Assembly (NCBI GenBank): GCA_900467745.1
Contig: UBQW01000022.1
Location: 160,139-224,138 of the forward strand
DNA length: 64,000 nucleotides
Source: Hyphomicrobiales bacterium
GTDB lineage: Bacteria; Pseudomonadota; Alphaproteobacteria; Rhizobiales; Rhizobiaceae
Reading direction: 5' to 3'
Part shown: positions 1 to 7,883 of the stretch, piece by piece
How positions within the stretch are numbered: position 1 is the first letter of the stretch
Layout of the letters: every line of letters begins with the position of its first letter
Program-made: the position numbers and the translations under genes
The notes under the pieces: generated by a model
Database searches by the model: none
What the model saw: the letters and a program-made list of their open reading frames with translations, nothing else
What the model was told of the DNA's origin: nothing

Positions 1-57
1 ATCGCCGGCCTTTTGTTTTGACGTATACGAGAGATCGCGAACCCGTCGCGGCCCAGG

Positions 58-1965
58 TCAGAACGGTGAGGTTCTGACGGGCAGGGCGGGCACGTCGAGA
101 TGGTCGGGCTCAAGTCCCTCTTTCGCGCGGGCGACCGTCATCTCATAGGCTGTCTCGAGGTGCCGGCAGAAGCGCTCCGCGTCGAACAGCGGCTTGATCA
201 TCTTGTTGTCGTCGATCGTTTGCTTGAACGCGGCGATCCGCTCGGGGTTCTCGTAGAGCGCGACCGCCATGTCCTCGTACGCCTGCGCATCGTCGGCCAC
301 CAGCTCGGGCAGGCCGATCGCATTCAGCAGGCTCTCGGTGACACGCGAGGCGAAATTGGTGCCCTTCAGCGTCAGGACCGGCAAGCCACCCCAGAGCTGC
401 TCCGACGTCGTGGTGTGGCCGTTGTACGGCCAGGTGTCGAGCGCAAGATCGGCCGCCTGCTGCCTGTCGATGTGGCTGCGATAATCCGCATGCCCGCAGA
501 AGACGAGACGCTTGGCGGGAACTCCCCGGCTTTTGAAATATTCGCGGAGATTGGCTTCCGTCTGCTTCGAGACCGCCATCATCCACAGCACGCTGTTCGG
601 CGCGCGGCGAAGCACGTTGCACCAGACGTCGACCGTCTCCGGCGTGATCTTACGGCTGGCATTGAACGATGCGAAAACGAATTTGTCGTCGGGCAGGCCG
701 AACTCACCGCGATCCACGAAGCCGGGCGTCGGCCGGTGGAAGGGATCGTTCGGCTGGTAGGTGTCCGGCAAGCGGATGAATTTTTCGTGGTAATGCGGGC
801 GCGAGGAATCGGGCAAAACGAACCGGTCGCCGATGACGTAGTCGACATCGGTGTTCGTCGCGCTGCCGGGAAAGCCGAGCCAGGAAATCTGGATCGGCGC
901 GGGGCCGTTGTTCAAAACGTGATAGCGCGTTTCGAATGTCGGGCCCTTGAGATCGACGAGAATATCGATCCCATCGGCCCGCATCCGCTCGGCCATCGCC
1001 GCGTCGGATAGGTCACCCACCTCGACGACGCGACCCCAGAGGCTTCGGTCGAAGGTGTTGTGCTCAAGGTTCGAAGCGCGCGAATGGCAATAGAGCGTGA
1101 TCTCGAAACGCTCCCTGTCGTGGAGCTCCAGAACACGGCCCATCAGCTTCATGGTCGCGTGCTGCTCGAAGAGGTCGTTGGAGAGATAGCCGACCCGGAT
1201 CTTGTCCGCCCACTGATGCGGTCGCGTCCGTCGTGCATTTGTCTGCTCGACGGTCACGGCATTGTTCATGCTCGAGGTCAGGCGATTCAGCGCTTCGTCA
1301 CCACACCACTGGAGATTGTAAAATTCGCTCTCATGGTGCAGGAACGCGGTCTGGCCGCTGGCGATCAACTCGTCGATGATCTGCTTGTGCAGCTTGATGC
1401 TGGTGAGATCGCTGACATGCCTGGCGAACATCAGATAGAGGAAACGCAGCGGCACCAGCTTCGGGAAGCGCTTGAACAGGTTGCGGATCAGGAGTGCCTG
1501 GGTTTCGTCGCTCGGGTCGTTCTTGAGCAATCTGATCGCAAGCAGCGTGTGATCGCTGTTGCTGCTTTCGGCGAGCACCTTGACGAAAGGGCTGAGCAGC
1601 TCGTCTTGTCCGCGTTTCTTGTAGATGGAGGCCAGCGCGTAAGCCAGCTCGGCATCGAGGCTGTGGTTCAGCATGTGCCGCAAGCCGAGCCTGATTGCCT
1701 CGTCTTCGTTACCGACCTCGAAATAAAGCAGCGCTGCCTTGCGGGAAAATTCTGATCCGCTTTGTCCCGCCTTCTCGCCGGCCACGGCAAATGCCATCGC
1801 TGCGTCGGCCTTCATTCCCAGCTGCGACAGGGTACGGGCTAGCAAGGCGTAGGTCTTCGCGTCCTGCTGTGTCTCGAGCAACGCGTTCAGCGTCTCCAGC
1901 GACTTGGTATAGCGCCCGCTTTGATAGTCTTTTGACGCTGCGGAAAACGAAACCACACGATTCAC
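58..1965 (-). CDS. TPR-containing GT41 (SPINDLY-like) glycosyltransferase
   Basis: Predicted cytoplasmic protein of about 635 aa. The N-terminal third has degenerate TPR-like helical repeats. The C-terminal part (roughly residues 250-610) carries hallmarks of O-GlcNAc transferase-type GT41 enzymes: PIQISWLGFPGSATNTDVDY and, later, DLALDTWPYNGHTT followed by EQLWGGLPVLT. I chose the GTG at 1965 because GAGG lies 7 nt before it; a TTG two codons upstream is also in frame. It is divergent from four tandem flagellin genes. I infer that it may glycosylate flagellin, since GT41 enzymes are found in flagellar clusters of several bacteria, but the substrate cannot be read from sequence. The family assignment is strong. 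Confidence 0.85.
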   Translation of the reverse strand: MNRVVSFSAASKDYQSGRYTKSLETLNALLETQQDAKTYALLARTLSQLGMKADAAMAFAVAGEKAGQSGSEFSRKAALLYFEVGNEDEAIRLGLRHMLNHSLDAELAYALASIYKKRGQDELLSPFVKVLAESSNSDHTLLAIRLLKNDPSDETQALLIRNLFKRFPKLVPLRFLYLMFARHVSDLTSIKLHKQIIDELIASGQTAFLHHESEFYNLQWCGDEALNRLTSSMNNAVTVEQTNARRTRPHQWADKIRVGYLSNDLFEQHATMKLMGRVLELHDRERFEITLYCHSRASNLEHNTFDRSLWGRVVEVGDLSDAAMAERMRADGIDILVDLKGPTFETRYHVLNNGPAPIQISWLGFPGSATNTDVDYVIGDRFVLPDSSRPHYHEKFIRLPDTYQPNDPFHRPTPGFVDRGEFGLPDDKFVFASFNASRKITPETVDVWCNVLRRAPNSVLWMMAVSKQTEANLREYFKSRGVPAKRLVFCGHADYRSHIDRQQAADLALDTWPYNGHTTTSEQLWGGLPVLTLKGTNFASRVTESLLNAIGLPELVADDAQAYEDMAVALYENPERIAAFKQTIDDNKMIKPLFDAERFCRHLETAYEMTVARAKEGLEPDHLDVPALPVRTSPF

Positions 1966-2266
1966 GGTCAAACCTCGTTCAGTTCTTTACGCGGCAAACA
2001 TCGGGCTCCGCGGGCATGTTTACCACGGACCCAATGAGGCCATTATGGCGCAGAATGACACGTGAACCTTGCCTGAGGCAGGAAGCAGTAATCGTCTCCA
2101 CTGAGGTCGAAAATGACGTTCGTCTATTTAAGCTCTCCTTTAACGACTAGTTAACCATTTGTATTCGTTTGAGAAACGGGAGAGGGTCATTAATTAGTCC
2201 GCAAGGTTTTGCTGCGAAAGTCATCCTCGACATGACGGGTTTGGTCCCAATGCAGAATGACCAAGT
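1966..2266. other. Divergent intergenic region, GT41 gene / flaA
   Basis: About 300 bp between the divergent glycosyltransferase and flaA starts. It is AT-richer than its surroundings (around 2130-2200) and contains no convincing gene. Promoters for both directions are expected here, but I cannot assign -35/-10 boxes with confidence. Confidence 0.4.
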
Positions 2267-2310
2267 GGCATGAAGCCGAACCGTCATTGCCGGTACATAA
2301 GTCCGGTAAT
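2267..2310 (+). promoter_or_regulatory. flaA copy of shared flagellin upstream/leader element
   Basis: GGCATGA (2267-2273) is followed by a small inverted repeat: TGCCGG (2288-2293), a 9-nt loop, CCGGTA (2303-2308), with one G-U pair, then ATGTCC. The ATG of flaA lies about 37 nt downstream. The same arrangement occurs before the next three flagellin genes. I cannot tell whether GGCATGA is part of the promoter or of the transcript. Confidence 0.6.
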
Positions 2311-2345
2311 GTCCTCCATTGGTATCGAATTTCGGGGACGGATCC

Positions 2346-3233
2346 ATGACAAGCATTAACACCAACAACTCCGCAATGGCAGCTCTTCAGACGCTGCGTA
2401 ACGTCAACAACAACCTTTCGTCCACGCAGAGCGCTGTGTCGTCCGGTCTTCGCGTTGGCAAGGCTTCTGACAACGCTGCTTACTGGTCGATCGCAACGAC
2501 CATGAAGTCTGACAACGGCGCTCTTTCGGCTGTTTCCGACGCACTCGGCATGGGTGCAGCAAAGATCGACACGGCTTACACCGCCGTTCAGAGCTCGATC
2601 GACGTCGTAACCGAAATCAAGGCCAAGCTTGTTGCCGCAACGGAAGACGGCGTCGACAAGGGCAAGATCAACGACGAAATCAAGCAGCTCCAGCAGCAGC
2701 TGACGAGCATTTCCGCTTCGGCTTCGTTCAACGGCGAAAACTGGGTTTCCAGCTCTGGCGCTGGCAAGACCATGTCGGTCGTTTCGTCCTTCATCCGCAC
2801 CGCAGGTGGCGTCAGCGTATCGACGGCCGGCTACACCTCGACGGCAGACGACCTGCTGTTCGCTGGCGGCGCTGGTATCCTCGATCGTGACGGCAGCGGC
2901 ACGGTTAGCGCCTCGATCTCTGAATTCTCGATCAGCACGTCCAACACCAAGGGCGACATCGACAGCCTGATCACCGACGCGGAAACTGCTCTGAAGGGCA
3001 TGACCTCGCTCGGCTCCAAGCTCGGTTCGCTCCAGAAGGGTATCGACCTGCAGAGCGACTTCGTTTCGAAGCTCAGCGACTCGATCGACTCCGGCGTTGG
3101 CCGTCTCGTCGATGCAGACATGGAAGAAGAGTCCAGCAAGCTTTCCGCACTGCAGACCCAGCAGCAGCTGGCGATCCAGTCGCTGTCGATCGCTAACTCC
3201 TCTTCGCAGAACATCCTGTCGCTCTTCCGTTAA
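2346..3233 (+). CDS. flaA: Flagellin A
   Basis: 295-aa flagellin, the subunit of the external filament, exported by the flagellar type III system. The conserved N-terminal D0/D1 helices (NNSAMAALQTLRNVNNNLSS) and the C-terminal D0/D1 segment (LSALQTQQQLAIQSLSIANS, ending NILSLFR) are intact, with a shortened central domain as is usual for rhizobial flagellins. The ATG at 2346 was chosen because all four paralogues start MTS/MTY at this point; a longer reading frame from 2319 lacks homology. First of four tandem flagellin genes, with its own terminator, so it is probably monocistronic. The name assumes the usual rhizobial order. Confidence 0.95.
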   Translation: MTSINTNNSAMAALQTLRNVNNNLSSTQSAVSSGLRVGKASDNAAYWSIATTMKSDNGALSAVSDALGMGAAKIDTAYTAVQSSIDVVTEIKAKLVAATEDGVDKGKINDEIKQLQQQLTSISASASFNGENWVSSSGAGKTMSVVSSFIRTAGGVSVSTAGYTSTADDLLFAGGAGILDRDGSGTVSASISEFSISTSNTKGDIDSLITDAETALKGMTSLGSKLGSLQKGIDLQSDFVSKLSDSIDSGVGRLVDADMEEESSKLSALQTQQQLAIQSLSIANSSSQNILSLFR

Positions 3234-3263
3234 TAGCGGAAAACGCAAGAAATCTGACATCAG

Positions 3264-3294
3264 TGCGGCCGGGCTTTCCCGGCCGCATTTTTTT
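3264..3294 (+). terminator. Rho-independent terminator of flaA
   Basis: A perfect 10-bp GC-rich stem (TGCGGCCGGG paired with CCCGGCCGCA), loop CTTT and a run of seven T, 30 nt after the flaA stop codon. Confidence 0.92.
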
Positions 3295-3314
3295 ATTGCC
3301 CCCGTGGTTTCTGC

Positions 3315-3586
3315 TAGAGCCTTTCCTGGTTAGCTTGAAGCATTCTGCCGGAGCAGGTTTTCGTCAGGGCAAAGGCGATTGGCGAAGGGCATACCCCGGG
3401 TACGGTCGAGCCGATCGCCTTTGATCCTGGCGGAAAGATGCCCGGCCCTTCGGGTTGGCTGAAACGGGCCGCCTGATCGTCCGGCCGGCTTGGCCGTATG
3501 CATTGGCTACGACGCGCGCCGGCCGGACGACCATCCGACTCCGTTTGAGCCAACAGAATGCTTCAATCTAATCAGGAAAGGCTCTA
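3315..3586. repeat. 272-bp intergenic element with 33-bp terminal inverted repeats (RIME/MITE-like)
   Basis: The ends 3315-3347 and 3554-3586 are inverted repeats of 33 bp with two mismatches; both termini read TAGAGCCTTTCCTG inward. Inside are two more inverted repeats: AAAGGCGATTGGC with GCCGATCGCCTTT, and CGTCCGGCCGGC with GCCGGCCGGACG, so the transcript could fold as a branched structure. There is no credible coding sequence. It resembles the intergenic mosaic (RIME) repeats known in Rhizobiaceae; copy number elsewhere cannot be seen here. It lies between the flaA terminator and the flaB promoter region. Confidence 0.8.
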
Positions 3587-3698
3587 AGTGTCGGGTATTT
3601 CTTAAATTTCTTCCCGACGAGTTTAGTGTTTCTTAACCATGTTGCGGTCATATGGGCTCATCGAAACGGTGAGTTGATCAGCAAATGCACGGTCAACA

Positions 3699-3737
3699 GG
3701 CATGACGCTGACCGCCGTTTCCGGTAATAGTCCGGAA
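3699..3737 (+). promoter_or_regulatory. flaB copy of shared flagellin upstream/leader element
   Basis: GGCATGACGCTGA begins at 3699. A 6-bp stem TTCCGG/CCGGAA (3719-3724 and 3732-3737) with a 7-nt loop follows, then TGTCCC. The spacing from GGCATGA to CCGG is 22 nt. The ribosome site AAGGGG lies 8 nt before the ATG at 3779. Confidence 0.6.
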
Positions 3738-3778
3738 TGTCCCTTCGTACGAAAAATTGCCGATAAGGGGCTTTTTAA

Positions 3779-4663
3779 ATGACCAGCATTCTCACGAACA
3801 ATTCCGCAATGGCAGCTCTTCAGACGCTGCGCAGCGTGAACAACAACCTCTCGGACACCCAGAGCGCTGTGTCGTCTGGTCTCCGCGTCGGCAAGGCAGC
3901 TGACAATGCTGCTTACTGGTCGATCGCAACGACCATGAAGTCCGACAACGGCGCCCTCTCGGCCGTTTCCGACGCATTGGGCATGGGCGCCGCTAAGGTC
4001 GATACGGCCTACACCGCCGTTCAGAGCTCGATCGACGTCGTATCCGAAATCAAGGCCAAGCTCGTCGCCGCGACTGAAGACGGTGTCGACAAGGCCAAGA
4101 TCAACGACGAAGTCAAGCAGCTGCAGCAGCAGCTGAAGAGCATCTCCGCCTCGGCTTCGTTCAACGGCGAAAACTGGGTTTCGAACGCTGAAGCCAAGAC
4201 CATGTCGGTCGTTTCGTCCTTCATCCGCACCGCCGGTGGCGTCAGCGTCAGCACCTCGGGCTATTCTGCCCAGGCCGACGATCTTCTCTTCAGCGATACC
4301 CAGAGCGGCATTCTGGATCGCACGGGCTCGTCCGCTGCCGGTTCGATCTCCGAATTCTCGATCACGGCTGGCGACACCAAGGGAACCATCGACGAGCTGA
4401 TCACCGATACGGAAGATGCTCTGAAGAGCATGACCTCGCTCGGCTCCAAGCTTGGTTCGCTGCAGAAGGGTATCGACCTGCAGAGCGACTTCGTTTCTAA
4501 GCTCTCCGACTCGATCGACTCTGGCGTTGGCCGCCTCGTCGATGCCGACATGGAAGAAGAGTCCAGCAAGCTTTCGGCACTCCAGACCCAGCAGCAGCTC
4601 GCTGTTCAGTCGCTGTCGATTGCCAACTCCTCTTCGCAGAACATCCTGTCGCTGTTCCGCTAA
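3779..4663 (+). CDS. flaB: Flagellin B
   Basis: 294-aa flagellin, near-identical to FlaA over the first 150 and last 75 residues and different mainly in the central surface-exposed part (about residues 155-215). Both conserved D0/D1 ends are complete (NNSAMAALQTLRSVNNNLSD at the start, NILSLFR at the end). The start is preceded by AAGGGG at 8 nt. It has its own leader element and its own terminator. It most likely forms mixed filaments with the neighbouring flagellins. Confidence 0.95.
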   Translation: MTSILTNNSAMAALQTLRSVNNNLSDTQSAVSSGLRVGKAADNAAYWSIATTMKSDNGALSAVSDALGMGAAKVDTAYTAVQSSIDVVSEIKAKLVAATEDGVDKAKINDEVKQLQQQLKSISASASFNGENWVSNAEAKTMSVVSSFIRTAGGVSVSTSGYSAQADDLLFSDTQSGILDRTGSSAAGSISEFSITAGDTKGTIDELITDTEDALKSMTSLGSKLGSLQKGIDLQSDFVSKLSDSIDSGVGRLVDADMEEESSKLSALQTQQQLAVQSLSIANSSSQNILSLFR

Positions 4664-4727
4664 AATCGCCGGCGCCTCCGGGCGCCCGCGTAAGGATACG
4701 CCTCCGCTTCGGCGGATGGTTTCGAAG

Positions 4728-4755
4728 GCCGCGCTCTCCAGAGCGCGGCTTTTTT
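4728..4755 (+). terminator. Rho-independent terminator of flaB
   Basis: A 10-bp stem (GCCGCGCTCT with AGAGCGCGGC) directly followed by six T. A smaller hairpin (CCTCCGCTTCGGCGG) lies upstream at about 4701-4715. Confidence 0.88.
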
Positions 4756-4841
4756 GTTGTCGTTAACTTTTTGTTAACCAAACTCATGTCTTGTGGCCAT
4801 CATTAAACGGTATGTTAACCAAGCTTAAGAAGCGGTTAGCA

Positions 4842-4881
4842 GGCATGAGGCTGATGAACCGTTCCCGGCGGTAGACCGGGA
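4842..4881 (+). promoter_or_regulatory. flaC copy of shared flagellin upstream/leader element
   Basis: GGCATGAGGCTGA starts at 4842. A 6-bp stem TCCCGG/CCGGGA (4863-4868 and 4876-4881) with a 7-nt loop is followed by TGTCCC. The stem bases differ from the flaB copy but pairing is kept. CGGTTAGCA precedes GGCATGA. Confidence 0.6.
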
Positions 4882-4921
4882 TGTCCCTTTTAAAAGTTTG
4901 CCAACAAGGGGCGCTCTTTTC

Positions 4922-5830
4922 ATGACAAGCATTTTGACCAACGTTGCGGCGATGTCCGCGCTTCAGACACTCCGCGGCATCAACACCAATCTCGAGACGA
5001 CACAGGGCAACGTGTCTTCGGGATATCGTGTTGCCGAAGCCAAGGACAACGCGGCCTACTGGTCGATCGCGACGACGATGCGCTCGGACAACAAGGCTCT
5101 CTCGGCGGTCTCCGACGCGCTCGGTCTCGGTGCCGCCAAGGTCGACACGGCCTATGCGGCGATGGACAACGCCATCAACATCGTCAGCGAAATCAAGGCC
5201 AAGGTCGTCGCCGCCACCGAAAACGGTGTCGACAAGACCAAGATCCAGGATGAGATCGGGCAGCTCCAGCAGCAGCTCCTCAGCGTTGCGCAGTCGGCAT
5301 CGTTCTCGGGCGAGAACTGGGTCGCCGGCAATGGCACGAAGAGCGTCGTCTCCTCCTTCGTCCGCGGCGCCAACGGCGAGGTCTCTGTCCAGACGACCGA
5401 CTACACCCTTGACGACGATCCTGATGGCAACGTGCTCTTCGGTATGCAGCCAACCGGCGAGATCGACACCTCGACCGGCGTTATCGGCTCGGAATACGGC
5501 ACCTACGGCTCCATCTACAACATGGACATCTCGCAGCTCAGCGTGGCCGACCTCAACACCACGCTCGGCAATGTGGAAACCGGCCTCAGCGCGCTCACCA
5601 AGGCCGCGTCGCAGCTGGGCTCGATTTCGACCCGCATCGACCTCCAGGACAGCTTCGTTTCCAATCTCAGCGACTCGATCGATTCAGGCGTCGGCCGTCT
5701 CGTCGATGCCGACATGGAAGAGGAATCGAGCAAGCTGACCGCGCTCCAGACCCAGCAGCAGCTGGCAATCCAGTCGCTCTCCATCGCCAACTCGAGCGCT
5801 CAGAACGTGCTTACGCTGTTCCAGAACTAA
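4922..5830 (+). CDS. flaC: Flagellin (third tandem copy)
   Basis: 302-aa flagellin with intact terminal helices and a more diverged middle (DDDPDGNVLFGMQPTGEID region) than FlaA/FlaB; it ends NVLTLFQN instead of NILSLFR. The ATG at 4922 aligns with its paralogues and has AAGGGG upstream; the longer in-frame start at 4898 is unlikely. It has its own leader element and terminator. The symbol follows R. leguminosarum order; in S. meliloti nomenclature the third gene is flaD. Confidence 0.92.
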   Translation: MTSILTNVAAMSALQTLRGINTNLETTQGNVSSGYRVAEAKDNAAYWSIATTMRSDNKALSAVSDALGLGAAKVDTAYAAMDNAINIVSEIKAKVVAATENGVDKTKIQDEIGQLQQQLLSVAQSASFSGENWVAGNGTKSVVSSFVRGANGEVSVQTTDYTLDDDPDGNVLFGMQPTGEIDTSTGVIGSEYGTYGSIYNMDISQLSVADLNTTLGNVETGLSALTKAASQLGSISTRIDLQDSFVSNLSDSIDSGVGRLVDADMEEESSKLTALQTQQQLAIQSLSIANSSAQNVLTLFQN

Positions 5831-5880
5831 GCTGGTTCATCGGCGTCGCCAACGCCACAAATACAATTGTCAGAGCATTG

Positions 5881-5917
5881 AAAGCCGTCTCGCAAGACGC
5901 GGCTTTCTCTTTGTTTT
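5881..5917 (+). terminator. Probable terminator of flaC
   Basis: Stem AAAGCCG/CGGCTTT extended by TCT/AGA with a 2-nt bulge, followed by a T-rich tract (TTTCTCTTTGTTTTT), 50 nt after the stop codon. Confidence 0.7.
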
Positions 5918-6049
5918 TGAAAAGAGAATCAAGGTTGCGCGAGGCTTGCGAGACCGTTTGTCGGCTACTTGCGCTGGCTGTAGGCCTTGGTTAACTTCTC
6001 TTCAGAATTGATTTGTTTAGCGACGAGCCGATCGGGAAATCCGGTTGGC

Positions 6050-6086
6050 GGCATGACGCCACACCTGTCGCTGCCGGCGGTCCGGT
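6050..6086 (+). promoter_or_regulatory. flaD copy of shared flagellin upstream/leader element (weaker)
   Basis: GGCATGACGCC begins at 6050, preceded by CGGTTGGC. A shorter repeat GCCGG/CCGGT (6073-6077 and 6082-6086) with a 4-nt loop follows at 24 nt, then CTATCCT instead of ATGTCC. It is the least conserved of the four copies. Confidence 0.45.
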
Positions 6087-6117
6087 CTATCCTCTCCTCT
6101 ACCATAGAGCTCCAAAA

Positions 6118-7083
6118 ATGACCTATCGAATCACCAGCTCCGCACAGGTAAACGCTCTCGCCGCATTGCGGATCATCAACAAGGAAGCGGCGACGACCCA
6201 GCAGCAGGTATCATCGGGCATGCGCGTGGAAACGGCGGCGGATGACGCGACCTATTGGTCCTTTGCGAGCGTTCTGCGCTCCGATGGCAGCTCGATGAGC
6301 AACATCCATGACGCCCTCGGCGTCGGCGCCTCCAAGGTCGATACCGCCTATACCGCGATGGACAGCCTCATCGATCAGCTGAGCAGCATTCGCTCGACGC
6401 TTGTCAGCGCGAAGGAAGATGGTGTCGACAAGGACAAGCTCAACACCACGATCGAGCAGCTCAAGCAGCAGATGCAGACGACGGTTCAGTCGACGAGCAT
6501 TGCCGGCGAAAACTGGCTCTTCAACCAGGATCCTACGCTGACCACCTCGCGTTCGGTCATCGGTGGCTTCACCCGGGCGCCCTCCGGCGAATATCAGCCG
6601 CAGAACATCACATTTCCTGCTGACCAGACCGTCATGATCGACACCAGCAACGCCAATCGCGGCCTGCTCACCAAGTCCGTTGACGCCAGCACCTTGAACA
6701 ACACCGGCTCGACGGCGCCGCGCAACTACTATCTGCTCAATGCAGGATCGGTGACCGGCGCCGACGGCGACGAGATCAAGCTCGACCAAAACACCACGAC
6801 CGAGCAGGTCGATGACATGATGTCCGTTGTCGACAATCTTCTCTCGACGCTGACCACGACCGCCGCTGGCCTCGGCACCATGAGCGCCCGCATCAACGAC
6901 CGCATCGACTACACCGCCAACATGGCCGACATCATCGACAAGAATGTCGGTGCGCTTGTCGATACCGATATGGACGAGGCGTCGGTGCGTCAGACGGCGC
7001 TGCAGACGCAGCAGAAGATGGGCGTCCAGGCGGTTTCGATCCTGAACACGGTTGCCAGCAAGGTTCTCGTTCTGCTGCAGTAA
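6118..7083 (+). CDS. flaD: Flagellin (fourth, most diverged copy)
   Basis: 321-aa flagellin homologue. The N-terminus (SAQVNALAALRIINKEAATT) and C-terminus (ALQTQQKMGVQAVSILNTVA) keep the flagellin helical pattern, but identity to FlaA-C is much lower and the central region is longer. The ATG at 6118 aligns with the other flagellin starts; the frame extends upstream to 6013 without homology. It is probably a minor filament component. No clear terminator was seen in the 167 bp before the next gene, so some read-through into the motility operon is possible. Confidence 0.88.
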   Translation: MTYRITSSAQVNALAALRIINKEAATTQQQVSSGMRVETAADDATYWSFASVLRSDGSSMSNIHDALGVGASKVDTAYTAMDSLIDQLSSIRSTLVSAKEDGVDKDKLNTTIEQLKQQMQTTVQSTSIAGENWLFNQDPTLTTSRSVIGGFTRAPSGEYQPQNITFPADQTVMIDTSNANRGLLTKSVDASTLNNTGSTAPRNYYLLNAGSVTGADGDEIKLDQNTTTEQVDDMMSVVDNLLSTLTTTAAGLGTMSARINDRIDYTANMADIIDKNVGALVDTDMDEASVRQTALQTQQKMGVQAVSILNTVASKVLVLLQ

Positions 7084-7250
7084 TTGCGGATCACGGTTGC
7101 GCGCCGCGCGACGGCGCCCTTCATCTTCGCACAAGTTTGGCCTCCTAGGGTCAGGGACAACGGGCGTGGTGAAAAACCGCGCGAAAGATTTGTTTGGTGC
7201 AATGTGAGGCGCGGCATGTCGCAGGCTTCTGCTGATACGAGGTGGGTTGA

Positions 7251-7883
7251 GTGAGCGCGCTACTGTCCCGTCTGAAAGACTTCGGCGAACCCGCCGTCGC
7301 CGCCCCATCAGTGGTCGATACGCCGTTTTCAGAAGATTTCGGCGGTTTCGACGACATTGTCTCCGAGCCAGTCATCGATATTGAGGCGGAACGCCGTGAC
7401 GCCAACGCGATTGGCGAGGCCAAGGCGACCGCGGAGCTGACCGAGAAATTCGAGGCCGAGGCACAGACGGTTGCGCTTGTTCATCAGCGCGAGATCGAAG
7501 AGCTTCGCAACAAGTACGAGACAGAGATCGCCGAGCTCGTCGCTTCGAAGATAAAGGCGATCTCCGTTGAGCTTGCTGATCTTGTCAGTGCCACGGTCGC
7601 CCGCACGCTGGCTCCCGTCTTGACCGAGGCTCTGGCTGAAAAGGCCGCTGTCGAACTGGCGGTGCAGCTTCGCGATGCCGTTCTGGACGGCGAGGCCGGC
7701 ACGATCACGGTCAAGGGCCCGGAAAGGCTCTTCAATATCCTGAAGAACGAACTCGGCGAAAAGGCGGACCTGCTGCGCCACCACGAGAACGACGATATCG
7801 ACCTGATCGCCGAGTTTGATGACTCGGTACTCGTAACCCGCATGTCTGCCTGGGCGGCGAGCGTCAAGAAAGTCCTGGAATGA
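7251..7883 (+). CDS. Conserved motility-cluster protein upstream of motB (FliH-like layout)
   Basis: 210 aa, GTG start with GAGGTGGG just upstream; its stop overlaps the motB start (ATGA). After an acidic N-terminus there is a charged coiled coil at about residues 55-100 (VHQREIEELRNKYETEIAEL), then a compact domain with TITVKGPERLFNILKNEL and a final IDLIAEFDDSVLVTRMSAWA. That order of coiled coil, 'V.P' strand and acidic strand is reminiscent of FliH, the regulator of the export ATPase FliI. The similarity is my judgement from layout, not an alignment. It corresponds in position to the unnamed ORF before motB in S. meliloti. Confidence 0.75.
   Translation: MSALLSRLKDFGEPAVAAPSVVDTPFSEDFGGFDDIVSEPVIDIEAERRDANAIGEAKATAELTEKFEAEAQTVALVHQREIEELRNKYETEIAELVASKIKAISVELADLVSATVARTLAPVLTEALAEKAAVELAVQLRDAVLDGEAGTITVKGPERLFNILKNELGEKADLLRHHENDDIDLIAEFDDSVLVTRMSAWAASVKKVLE

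Noticed and set aside
2319..2345. Upstream in-frame start for flaA
   Set aside because: The added residues have no homology; all paralogues start at the MTS/MTY position used here.
3753..3775. GCCGATAA before flaB, resembling a sigma-28 (FliA) -10 box
   Set aside because: It lies only about 11 nt before the ATG, lacks a TAAA box at the right distance, and rhizobia are not known to use FliA. It is part of the leader near the ribosome site.
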